Shown here in pieces: positions 53,517 through 61,321 of a DNA stretch of 64,000 nt. The DNA is from Haloferax marinisediminis. Its GTDB lineage: Archaea; Halobacteriota; Halobacteria; Halobacteriales; Haloferacaceae. The notes under the pieces were generated by a model. That model was not told the origin of the DNA. It worked only from the letters and a program-made list of their open reading frames with translations, and did not search any database. How positions within the stretch are numbered: position 1 is the stretch's first letter; every line of letters starts with the position of its first letter. The position numbers and the translations under genes were made by a program. Where the stretch lies: NCBI RefSeq assembly GCF_009674585.1, contig NZ_WKJP01000001.1, positions 1,674,001 through 1,738,000 on the forward strand, in the 5' to 3' direction.

Positions 53517-53966
53517 ATGACCTCCGTCACACTCGTCGGTGCCCGGTTGACAGACCCGGGGACCGAGTTCGTCTACCACGGTGAATCGAGCGCCTGTGAG
53601 GGGTGCCCCTATCGCCGCCAGTGTCTCAACCTCACCGAAGGCGTCCGGTACCGCGTCCTCGGCGTCCGTGAGAACACGCAGGTGCTCGACTGCGCCGTCC
53701 ACGACGAGGGCGTCCGTGCCGTCGAAGTCGAAACCGCCGCAGTGACAGCAAACGTCCCGTCGAAGGGTGCCTACGCCGGCAGCAAAGCCAGTTTACAGGG
53801 TCCGTGCCCGCACACCGAGTGCCCGAGTCACCAGTACTGCGTCCCCGAGGGTGCCGAGTTCGACCAGGAGTACCGCATCAGCGACGTCATCGGCGACCCA
53901 CCGCACCAACACTGTTATCTCGACCGAAATCTGACGCTCGTCGAGTTCGAAGCGGCCGACGAATAG
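53517..53966 (+). CDS. UPF0179 family protein
   Basis: 149 aa archaeal family with many cysteines: CEGCPYRRQCLNL near residue 28, DCAVHDEGVRAVEVE, and CPHTECPSHQYC. The spacing suggests one Fe-S or two zinc sites. Function is uncharacterised. GARLTDPGTEFVYHGES is the family start. Probably co-transcribed with the preceding gene. Confidence 0.85.
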   Translation: MTSVTLVGARLTDPGTEFVYHGESSACEGCPYRRQCLNLTEGVRYRVLGVRENTQVLDCAVHDEGVRAVEVETAAVTANVPSKGAYAGSKASLQGPCPHTECPSHQYCVPEGAEFDQEYRISDVIGDPPHQHCYLDRNLTLVEFEAADE

Positions 53967-54014
53967 ACAGACGGGAGACCGGTACTTTTCACGCCCGTCG
54001 CCGTTTCGGCGTTC

Positions 54015-54650
54015 ATGACGACTGCAGTCTTTTTCGACCTCGATTTGACGCTCCTCCAGTACACCGAGGACTTCGAGACGATCTTCGAAACTGCGGTACC
54101 GAACCCACCGGAGGGAGCGTACGACCGATATCTCTCCGTTCTCTTCGAATCGTTCGACCAGCTTTCGACGAACCCCTATCGCGAGGGGTTCGATGCTGTC
54201 GTCTCCGAGTTCGAAGTCGACACCGACCCAGAGACACTCGTCGAACGACACCACGAGGCTGAACTCGCAGCGACGACCGTCGCCGACTCGGCACGGCGTG
54301 GACTCTCGACGGTCGCTTCTCGCTACCCGACTGGCATCCTCACGAACGGTGCACCGGCGATGCAACGGGCGAAACTCGAACGGCACGACCTCGAATCCAT
54401 CGTCGATGCCGTCGTCGTGTCGAACGACCCCGAAGTCGCGTCTCGAAAACCAGCTGCTGGAATCTTCGAGGCTGCCGAAGCGGCGCTCCCTGCCGACGAG
54501 TACGTCTACGTCGGCGACACCTACGACGAGGACATCGTCGGTGCCCGACGCGCGGGGTGGGATGCACTCCACGTCGGTGACGATGGTCCAGAAACCGACC
54601 CCGCGCGGGTCGAATCGGTCGAAGACGCAGTCGCTCAGTTGCTCGACTGA
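54015..54650 (+). CDS. HAD superfamily hydrolase
   Basis: 211 aa. Motif I FFDLDLTLLQY (nucleophile D8 or nearby), motif II LTNGAPAMQ, Lys motif III in VASRKPAAGIFEAA, motif IV GDTYDEDIVGARRAG. The helical cap lies between motifs I and II (type C1). Probably a phosphatase for a small phosphorylated metabolite; the substrate cannot be told. Confidence 0.88.
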   Translation: MTTAVFFDLDLTLLQYTEDFETIFETAVPNPPEGAYDRYLSVLFESFDQLSTNPYREGFDAVVSEFEVDTDPETLVERHHEAELAATTVADSARRGLSTVASRYPTGILTNGAPAMQRAKLERHDLESIVDAVVVSNDPEVASRKPAAGIFEAAEAALPADEYVYVGDTYDEDIVGARRAGWDALHVGDDGPETDPARVESVEDAVAQLLD

Positions 54651-54671
54651 GGAAAACGAGCCGTACCCGGA

Positions 54672-55520
54672 TTACGGAAGTTCACCGACTTTCTGCCCGG
54701 CGTAGCCGAAGATGTCGGCGTAGCCGTACGCAGAGAGCAAGATGGGGTAGAAGTCTTTCTCGGCGGTGAATAGCTCGTCGCCGGCGCGTGCGAAGGCTTC
54801 TCCCTCCTCGACTACCTTGAAGTTGTTCGCGAGGACTTCGTACTCCTCGGCATCGGGCTTGGGAATTCGCTCGAGCAGTTTGAACACCTCGAGGCTATCT
54901 TCCTCGGGTGCAGCGAGTTTCAGTCGGTCGTCTTCCGTCTGAGACTCCACGTCGTTGCCACCGTCGCTTGCGACGGCCGGCGCTGGAAGGACGTTCGTCG
55001 CGGTGAGGAACGCCCGAATCAGCCAGTATGCGTTGTCGGCAGCTTCGTCTGATTTCTGCAGACCTGCTTCGACTTCGACGGTGTGGGCGTGTTCGATGAG
55101 GCGCCCTTCCGCGAAGTTGTTCGTCTCGACGGCCACGTCGACGGGGAGTCGAGGGAGGATAGAACGAGAAATCGCATCGACGGTGTCGACGATGGCGAAC
55201 GGTTCAGCGTACGACTGCGTCGAGTGGATAGAAAAGGCAGTCGTCCCACGGACTTCGCGGCCCAGGTCGTGGGCGAGGCGCTTTTCGTGACTCTCAGCGT
55301 GTGGGTCGCCCGGGAAGGCACGATTGAGGTCCTCGTCGAGGTACCGAACGTCCTCGTCGAGTGCTTCCTCGTTGGCGATGATGAGTTTCACCGGGCGTTC
55401 GACGTCTGGGTCTTCCGCAACGAACCGTTCGATGGCCCGCGCGCCACACGGTTCGTCACCGTGAATCGACCCGACGACTGACACTTCCGGGGTGCCGTCA
55501 CCGAGTTCGTAGATTCGCAT
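54672..55520 (-). CDS. succinylglutamate desuccinylase/aspartoacylase family protein (second in window)
   Basis: 282 aa. Zinc motif GSIHGDEPCG near residue 18, DEDLNRAFPGD, AFSIHSTQSY (third ligand His), VEVEAGLQ (catalytic Glu). Shorter than the 341-aa relative at 34977-36002 and only distantly like it. The C-terminal barrel is present (DAEEYEVLANNFKVVEEGEA). Deacylase or carboxypeptidase-type activity expected; substrate unknown. Converges with the HAD gene. Confidence 0.83.
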   Translation of the reverse strand: MRIYELGDGTPEVSVVGSIHGDEPCGARAIERFVAEDPDVERPVKLIIANEEALDEDVRYLDEDLNRAFPGDPHAESHEKRLAHDLGREVRGTTAFSIHSTQSYAEPFAIVDTVDAISRSILPRLPVDVAVETNNFAEGRLIEHAHTVEVEAGLQKSDEAADNAYWLIRAFLTATNVLPAPAVASDGGNDVESQTEDDRLKLAAPEEDSLEVFKLLERIPKPDAEEYEVLANNFKVVEEGEAFARAGDELFTAEKDFYPILLSAYGYADIFGYAGQKVGELP

Positions 55521-55651
55521 TGGCGATTCCTAGAACTAGAGGGTAAAGGCGTTTTAGATTCGTTCTGTGTGTTGGCTGCCACGAACGGCAGAAAAAACCG
55601 ATATCGTTTCTCCCGGCTGTCAGGTAGCGGCTCACTCGGTGTGTCGGCTGA

Positions 55652-56137
55652 CTAGTGGTCCAATCGTTCGGCGTACTCGTAGTCGGCAGGATACGCAGTC
55701 GCTCGTTGTCCGTCGAGAGTGATTTGCCACCCGTGGAGTGTCGTCGGGTCGTCGAGTGCCGCCCGAAGCGTCGCTCGAACGTCGTCGACGTCGACGCCGT
55801 AGAAGTCGCTCGGAGTGCCGCGGAGGTACTGGAGCGCGGTTTCGAAGAGCGAACGCATGCCGACGTCGTTCTCGAAGTCGAAGTGCTTGTAGGCGCCTGC
55901 GGCGACCTGCACCATTCCGTGGAGGAAGGCGCTCTCGGTCGTGCCTGCGCCGTAGTTGTACCACTCGTCTTCGAAGCAGTCGTGACTCTCGTGAAAGTCA
56001 CCCGAGTTGAACAAGCGAATACCGTGTTCGACTGCTCGCCGGAGCGTCGCGTGTTCCCACATCCGTATCTCCTCGTTCCACCCAGACGGGTTCCCGAGTG
56101 GCGGGGCGACACTCGGGTCGCGGGTGTGTTCGTCCAT
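55652..56137 (-). CDS. DUF309 family protein
   Basis: 161 aa. The DUF309 signature [12 protein letters not shown] (HE-x-HE/D-x-W-type pattern) is near residue 47, followed by [20 protein letters not shown]. Helical, probably metal- or ligand-binding; no established function. ATG 56137 ([15 protein letters not shown]) is chosen over a near-upstream start at 56146. Divergent from the small zinc protein. Confidence 0.82.
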   Translation of the reverse strand: MDEHTRDPSVAPPLGNPSGWNEEIRMWEHATLRRAVEHGIRLFNSGDFHESHDCFEDEWYNYGAGTTESAFLHGMVQVAAGAYKHFDFENDVGMRSLFETALQYLRGTPSDFYGVDVDDVRATLRAALDDPTTLHGWQITLDGQRATAYPADYEYAERLDH

Positions 56138-56232
56138 GAGAGTCAACTGGTCGGGAATCCCGGTAATTCCATCGGTGGCTGAACGGAGACGCTCGCGGAG
56201 TGTTTTACAGGGGTGGAGACCAAGTAGTCGAT

Positions 56233-56424
56233 ATGGACAACGCAGACACCGACTGCGCCTATTGCGGGTGCGACGTGTGGCGACACGACCCCGTGTTCGT
56301 CGAGGAAGTCGACAGTGGAGAACGAGTCCCTGCGGGTGCGTTCTGTAACTACGCCTGTCTCACGTCGTACGTCGAGGAGGAAGGACTCGCTATCGGCGCG
56401 ACCTGTGAGTTGCCATCGGAGTGA
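56233..56424 (+). CDS. 63-aa zinc-binding miniprotein
   Basis: [20 protein letters not shown] followed by [13 protein letters not shown]: CxxC plus C-x3-C make one zinc site, TRASH/MYM-like in layout. Acidic. The ATG at 56233 is preferred to an in-frame start at 56200. Function unknown; such haloarchaeal miniproteins often act in regulation. Confidence 0.7.
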   Translation: MDNADTDCAYCGCDVWRHDPVFVEEVDSGERVPAGAFCNYACLTSYVEEEGLAIGATCELPSE

Positions 56425-56504
56425 CTGTCTGGGGGCGCGAGCGCGCGTCGATTTTTCGCCGTGATGCACGCCATATTTAGGGCCGGTTCGCTCACTCTTG
56501 GGCA

Positions 56505-57164
56505 ATGGCACTCGCATCAGCGCTCGTGGCGGGCGGGGTCATCGGCATCCGGCACGCGCTGGAGGCCGACCACCTCGCCGCCGTCGCCACGATGGTCGAA
56601 GACGATGGCAATCCGAGTCTCGTCGGCGCATCGTGGGGCGTCGGGCACTCGATTCCAATCGTCGTCGTCGGCCTCCTGTTCGTCGCCCTCGGGGTTCGCC
56701 TGCCCGAGTCGGTGACGCACTTCTTCGAGCTCGCTGTCGGTGCGATACTCGTCGTCCTCGGGGGTCGGATGCTCTTTCGTGCCGCGGACGTGCCGGTTCC
56801 AACCCTCCGTGACCACAACCACGGTGACCGCGAACACCGACACCTCTCGCTCGGAGACGTTGCACTCGGGACGAAGCACACGCACGTTCACGACGAGTCG
56901 TTCGCAGTCGGCGTCTTCCACGGGTTCGCCGGAAGTGGGGCACTCGTCATCGCGATGGTCTCCGCTGCGCCGGGTATGGGACAGGCCGTTGCCTTCCTCA
57001 CCGCGTTCAGTCTGTTGACGGTTGCGACGATGGCGACCGTCTCCACACTGTGGGGTCGGTCGATGGACATCGGTGGGACACGACTGTTGCGCGCTGTGGC
57101 GGGCGTCGTCGGCATCGTGGTGGGCGGACTCCTCCTCGTCGAGCAAGTTGGTGTTCTCGTCTAA
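56505..57164 (+). CDS. NicO/HupE-like nickel/cobalt transporter
   Basis: 219-aa membrane protein with six helices. The first helix carries GIRHALEADHLAAV, matching the H-x4-DH metal-selectivity motif of NiCoT/NicO permeases. A His-rich cytoplasmic loop (HNHGDREHRH and KHTHVHDE, about residues 103-130) would bind Ni2+ or Co2+. GFAGSGALVIAM is the second conserved segment. No linked urease, hydrogenase or cobalamin gene is seen here. Confidence 0.82.
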   Translation: MALASALVAGGVIGIRHALEADHLAAVATMVEDDGNPSLVGASWGVGHSIPIVVVGLLFVALGVRLPESVTHFFELAVGAILVVLGGRMLFRAADVPVPTLRDHNHGDREHRHLSLGDVALGTKHTHVHDESFAVGVFHGFAGSGALVIAMVSAAPGMGQAVAFLTAFSLLTVATMATVSTLWGRSMDIGGTRLLRAVAGVVGIVVGGLLLVEQVGVLV

Positions 57165-57209
57165 CGATTCGCAACGTTTTAGCGGTCCCCCTGACGTACT
57201 TCCATACGC

Positions 57210-57293
57210 GCGAGGGTAGCTAAGTCAGGAAAAAGCGGCGGACTCAAGATCCGCTCTCGTAGGAGTCCGTGGGTTCAAATCCCTCCCCTCGCA
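57210..57293 (+). tRNA. tRNA-Leu(CAA)
   Basis: Acceptor GCGAGGG pairs with CCCTCGC; anticodon stem-loop GCGGA-CTCAAGA-TCCGC gives CAA; long variable arm; T-loop TTCAAAT; discriminator A. Followed by a 3'-end duplicate. Confidence 0.95.
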
Positions 57294-57334
57294 TCCTTCT
57301 CCGAACGACAGTGAGGAGAGCGATGCGTCCGGGT

Positions 57335-57393
57335 GAGATTTGAACCAACGAGCAGCTTGCTGCGAGAGAGGTTCAAATCCCTCTCCCTCGCAC
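57335..57393 (+). repeat. tRNA-Leu 3'-end duplicate with inverted T-arm and hairpin
   Basis: gatttgaacc (57337-57346) is the inverse of ggttcaaatc (57370-57379). The latter with ccctctccctcgca copies the tRNA-Leu 3' end (ttcaaatccctcccctcgca) with one substitution. Between them cgagcagcttgctgcgag forms the hairpin gcagc-tt-gctgc, closely like the tRNA-Glu element's core (cgagcaacttgttgcgag). Confidence 0.78.
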
Positions 57394-57757
57394 GTGTGCC
57401 GACAAATTGCCCCCGAACCAACCGTGAGTATCGACCGCCTCCTCCAACCCAAAAATACCCACGTCCGTGCCCAAAATATCAGTAAATTTACTACAGGTTA
57501 GGCGCGCGTTTATCACGGCCGTGTACATTTTCGCCACCGCTCGCATTCCGATGTCTCCGTGGCCATGTCACTCGTCAGCAACAGACCACGTTTCTCGTGA
57601 AAAACGCTATACTCCGACGCATCTGGTTCGACATTCGATGACCACCAACAGTGAGCTGGGGCGTCTCGATATACCAGTCGTGAGACGTGAATTTCAATCA
57701 AGATAGAGGTATCAGAGAGTATCAGAAACATTCATTATGTTATCGAGCATACTATAG
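57394..57757. other. AT-richer intergenic region, no gene seen
   Basis: About 360 bp of clearly lower GC than its surroundings. Short open frames exist on both strands but none has coding-like composition or a recognisable domain. Nothing else noted. Confidence 0.5.
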
Positions 57758-58062
57758 TATTGCCGGAAGCGCAAGGACGCACCGGATGACCAAACCGAAT
57801 CCATTGGATGGCGGGATAACCGTCAACGATGGTATGCATCGCAAGATGCAGAGGAATGGGATCGACACGAACACCGAGTCTTTCGTAAAAGGAAGACGAG
57901 GTCAAAGTGCCGAAGAGGAACCGAAACAACCCCGATAACCACTCTGCGAGTGAGTGGCGGGAAAGCCAAGTACCGGACCACGAGGAATCGGAGTTCGGGA
58001 AGTCGGCGCAAGCCGAAAAAGGCTGTGAGGGTTGTGGAAAACGTCTTCCGTCCGGGTTCTAA
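57758..58062 (+). pseudogene. possible decayed zinc-ribbon gene with frameshift
   Basis: One plus frame from 57758 reads YCRKRKDAPDDQTESIGWRD, WYASQDAEEWDRHEHRVFRK; near 57888 another frame takes over (EDEVKVPKRNRNNPDNHSAS; SQVPDHEESEFGKSAQ; EKGCEGCGKRLPSGF stop at 58062). Together they look like an acidic gene ending in a CxxC element and broken by one frameshift. No start codon or family recognised; chance is possible. Confidence 0.25.
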
Positions 58063-58116
58063 TTGCGAATTCTGGCGTTTTCAGTTATCTACCCATCGAG
58101 CCAGCGGTTCGTGTTT

Positions 58117-58458
58117 TCAGACGTCTTCAGACCCAGTGAGCATCCGCTTCATCACGTGGAGATACTCGGACGCGACGACTGGTTCGTCTGCCGCAGTCCG
58201 CTCGACGGCGGCGACACCGTGTTCGAGTCGCTCTCGAACCAGCCCTGGGGGTACCTTGTGTCGAACGATACCCGCTGCTGTGTCGATACGCTCCAGTGCA
58301 GTTTCGGTGTCGCCACGTCGAACAGCGTCTCGGGCTTCGTCGAAGGATTCGACGAGCGCGTCACGAACGCTCACCGGGAGGTCGCCTGCATCTCTCACGC
58401 ATCCCGGTAGTCGGTTCAATGTGATAAGCCACGGGGCCGATGTCCGTCGGTCCGCCAT
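58117..58458 (-). CDS. conserved hypothetical helical protein
   Basis: 113 aa from ATG 58458 (MADRRTSAPWLITLNRLPGC). All-helical prediction: SVRDALVESFDEARDAVRRGDTETALERID resembles a TPR-like or four-helix bundle, then KVPPGLVRERLEHGVAAVE. No catalytic motif or metal site. Divergent from the inositol monophosphatase-type gene, sharing a 41-bp spacer, so both promoters overlap. Family not recognised. Confidence 0.6.
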   Translation of the reverse strand: MADRRTSAPWLITLNRLPGCVRDAGDLPVSVRDALVESFDEARDAVRRGDTETALERIDTAAGIVRHKVPPGLVRERLEHGVAAVERTAADEPVVASEYLHVMKRMLTGSEDV

Positions 58459-58499
58459 CGTTCGATGGATATAGGCCACTGCCCACTCCTGTCACGCCT

Positions 58500-59297
58500 A
58501 TGAACGAACTCGGTGCCCGTGCGGACCGCGCACAGCGAGCAGCACGTGACGGTGGGGCAGTCGCTCGACGAGCCTTTCGCACTGACATCTCTGTGGAGAC
58601 GAAAGGCGGAAAGACGGACGTCGTCACTGAGGCGGACCGCGCCGCACAGCGTCGCGTCGTCGAACGCATCCGTGGTGCCTTCCCGGACGATGCCATCGTC
58701 GGCGAAGAGGCGGACGCACTGAAGGCAGTCCCCGAGGACGGTGAGTCGTGGGTCGTCGACCCCATCGACGGGACCAACAACTTCGTCCGCGACATCCCCG
58801 TGTGGGCTACGTCGGTGGCGGCCGTCATCGACGGTGAGCCGGTCGCTGCCGCGAACTTCCTTCCAGCACTCGAAGACCTGTATGCTGCCGACGACGAAGC
58901 GGCCTACCGGAACGGTGAACGGATTTCCGTGAGCCAACGCGACGACCCCGAGACGTGTACCGTCTGTCCGACGTTCTGGTGGAACTACGACGCTCGCGAC
59001 GAGTACGCCGCCGCGACGCGTGGCATCGTCTCTCGATTCGGCGACATGCGTCGGTACGGGAGCATGCAGATTGCACTCTCGTACGTCGCAGACGGCGCTC
59101 TCGACGGTGTCATCACGAACAAGCAGGCGAACCCGTGGGACTCGGTCGCCGGCGCACACCTCGTCCGGATGGCCGGGGGAACAGTCACCGACCTCGACGG
59201 GAACGAGTGGCGACACGACTCACAAGGACTCGTCGCGTCGAACGGTCACGTCCACGATGCCGTGCTCGAAGCGGCGCGTGAGACGCTGAACCTGTAA
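58500..59297 (+). CDS. inositol monophosphatase family protein
   Basis: 265 aa. Mg2+-dependent phosphatase fold: TDVVTEADRAAQ, GEEAD (metal Glu), WVVDPIDGTNNFVRDIPVW (D-P-I-D-G-T metal/phosphate motif), and C-terminal NPWDSVAGAHLVRMAGG (W-D-x2-A). Archaeal members may act on inositol-1-phosphate, fructose-1,6-bisphosphate or NAD(P); the sequence does not decide. ATG 58500 gives the family-like start; an upstream in-frame GTG or ATG at 58440 would overlap the divergent promoter. Confidence 0.9.
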   Translation: MNELGARADRAQRAARDGGAVARRAFRTDISVETKGGKTDVVTEADRAAQRRVVERIRGAFPDDAIVGEEADALKAVPEDGESWVVDPIDGTNNFVRDIPVWATSVAAVIDGEPVAAANFLPALEDLYAADDEAAYRNGERISVSQRDDPETCTVCPTFWWNYDARDEYAAATRGIVSRFGDMRRYGSMQIALSYVADGALDGVITNKQANPWDSVAGAHLVRMAGGTVTDLDGNEWRHDSQGLVASNGHVHDAVLEAARETLNL

Positions 59298-59360
59298 CAC
59301 GACAACAACGTCGTTGGTCTTTCCGCAAGTGCGAAGTTTGCCCCCTCTGTACGGGGTGAT

Positions 59361-59831
59361 ATGGACCTCGACGCGACGGACCGGGCTATCCTTCGCCTCC
59401 TGATGGAGGATGCGCGGACGCCGTTCAGTGAGATTGCGCGCCAAATCGATATGTCGAGTGCGACGGTTCACGACCGAGTGGGCCGGATGGAAGATGCAGG
59501 CGTCATCCAGGGCTACCACGCACAGGTCGACCCCCGAAAGGTCGGGTTGGGAACGTCGGCACTCGTCGGGTTTCGCGTCAAGCAGGGACGCGAAAAAGAG
59601 GCACTCCAGCAACTCCGCGAGATAGAGGGTGTCCAAGAGATCAACCTCACGACCGGTGAGTGGGACGTGATGCTTCGCGTGTACGCCGAAGACACCGACG
59701 CGCTCCGCGAACTCATGTTCGACCACATCGCAGAACTCGAAGGCTTCTCTCGCTCGCAGACGATGGTCATCCTCGGAACCGAGTACGACGACCCTGTCTT
59801 GCCGATTCACGACCCCGAAGACGACGAGTAA
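59361..59831 (+). CDS. Lrp/AsnC family transcriptional regulator
   Basis: 156 aa. N-terminal HTH (LDATDRAILRLLMEDARTPF; EIARQIDMSSATVHDRVGRM), then GVIQGYHAQVDPRKVGLG and the RAM effector-binding domain (TGEWDVMLRVYAEDTDALRE; SRSQTMVILGTEYDDPVLP). The acidic tail is typical of haloarchaea. Presumably an amino-acid-responsive regulator; targets unknown. Confidence 0.92.
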   Translation: MDLDATDRAILRLLMEDARTPFSEIARQIDMSSATVHDRVGRMEDAGVIQGYHAQVDPRKVGLGTSALVGFRVKQGREKEALQQLREIEGVQEINLTTGEWDVMLRVYAEDTDALRELMFDHIAELEGFSRSQTMVILGTEYDDPVLPIHDPEDDE

Positions 59832-59957
59832 GGGCGGCTCGGCCGACATGGCGGCGACTCAGCCGACGATAGTGGCAACTTGCGCACCACGGGGAGGCGT
59901 GCACTGAGAGTGCGATAGACCGGAACCCTAAACAATCCCGCCGTCGGGGTTTCGGCT

Positions 59958-61097
59958 ATGGCAACGGTATCAGAGCGAGTTGGTCTCGACCCCGAGCGCC
60001 TCTGGGGCATCGGCGTCACGGCCATCCTCGTCGCACTCGTCGGCGGGTCGCTCGCGTTCCCTCGCGTCGTCTACGACGGCTTCATCTGGAAATACTTCTG
60101 GGGGCCAGTGCAGGCGGACGCGAACTCGGCCGTCTGTGCGACACGGGCAACTGGCGTCACCGAGTACCTCGGTAGTTCGAGCGCCTGCGCCGCCGCAGCC
60201 CAACCGGTCGCGTACCCCGGCTATACGCTCGTCTCAGAAGTTGGGTACATGGTCACGCTCGTCATCGCGCTCACGGGCGTCGTATTCCTGCTTCGCCGTC
60301 TCGACATCGGCGAGAAACCACGATTCTTCTACGCGCTCATCCCGTTCATGTTCTTCGGCGGCGCGTTCCGCGTGGTCGAAGACGCGAACGACGCGCCCGG
60401 AATGGTCGACGCGCTCATCACCTACCCGCTGAACACGCTCGTCATCAGTCCGGTCATCTACGTGACCGTCTTCGCAATTACGCTCGTCGCCGTCGTCGGG
60501 AGCGTCTTCGCCGAGCGAGCAGGCATCGTCGACGAGTACGTGAAACCACTGTTCGGTGCCGGTGTCGCCATCCTTGCAGTCACGCTCGGCTATCTCCTGT
60601 TCCTCGGCCTCACGGGCGCGCAGGGTGCGACGTTCTACCCGCAGGTGCTCGTCGTCATCCTCGTCGGTGCGACCGTCGTCGCTGGCGTGACGTGGTACCT
60701 CCTCGAACGCTTCGCCCCCGAAGTCAACGCAGGAACCGGCCTCATCGGACTCGTCATCATCTGGGGCCACGCCGTCGACGGCGTCGCAAACGTCGTCGGT
60801 CTCGACTGGATGACGGCGCTCGGTGCCGGAAACAACCTCATCCCGAAGCATCCGGTGAACCAGGCCGTCGTGGACTTCACCGCGTCCACGCTCCCCGAAT
60901 CGATTCTCGCCATCACCGGCGACGCGTGGCCGTTCTTGCTCGTCAAAATCGTCGCCGCGACGGCCGTCGTCTGGGTGTTCGACGAGCAGATATTCGAGGA
61001 CAGTCCGCGCTACGCAATCTTGCTCCTCATCGCCGTCCTCGCAGTCGGCCTCGGGCCAGGAACGCGTGACATGCTTCGCGCGACGTTCGGGGTCTGA
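59958..61097 (+). CDS. DUF63 family membrane protein
   Basis: 379 aa archaeal membrane protein with about nine helices. Family segments: [76 protein letters not shown]. Conserved acidic residues lie inside helices ([13 protein letters not shown]), suggesting transport or membrane enzymatic activity. Function unknown. Confidence 0.85.
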   Translation: MATVSERVGLDPERLWGIGVTAILVALVGGSLAFPRVVYDGFIWKYFWGPVQADANSAVCATRATGVTEYLGSSSACAAAAQPVAYPGYTLVSEVGYMVTLVIALTGVVFLLRRLDIGEKPRFFYALIPFMFFGGAFRVVEDANDAPGMVDALITYPLNTLVISPVIYVTVFAITLVAVVGSVFAERAGIVDEYVKPLFGAGVAILAVTLGYLLFLGLTGAQGATFYPQVLVVILVGATVVAGVTWYLLERFAPEVNAGTGLIGLVIIWGHAVDGVANVVGLDWMTALGAGNNLIPKHPVNQAVVDFTASTLPESILAITGDAWPFLLVKIVAATAVVWVFDEQIFEDSPRYAILLLIAVLAVGLGPGTRDMLRATFGV

Positions 61098-61321
61098 AGC
61101 CCGACTCACCGAGACGCTCGCTGATTTTCGACCTGACGAAGGTTCATATACGAATCCGCGGCCAGCGCGTCGTATGCGCTAACTGTCACCGCGCGACGAT
61201 TCGCGGGTGTCCGGCACGTCGTCGCGTGTCCTGTCCGACCATCGGAGTGCCGGCTGTCAGCCACTTCTTCGCTGTAGAGCGTTCGCAGCGACCCACTGGG
61301 CCTTCTGCACCGAACCCTCCG

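Noticed and set aside
57225..57452. ORF with CEGRDLNPRTPTR-like text opposite tRNA-Leu and its repeat
   Set aside because: Typical spurious protein produced by reading antisense through a tRNA T-arm; the same happens opposite tRNA-Ser (15046-15315), tRNA-Thr (23606-23842) and tRNA-Glu (40429-40635).
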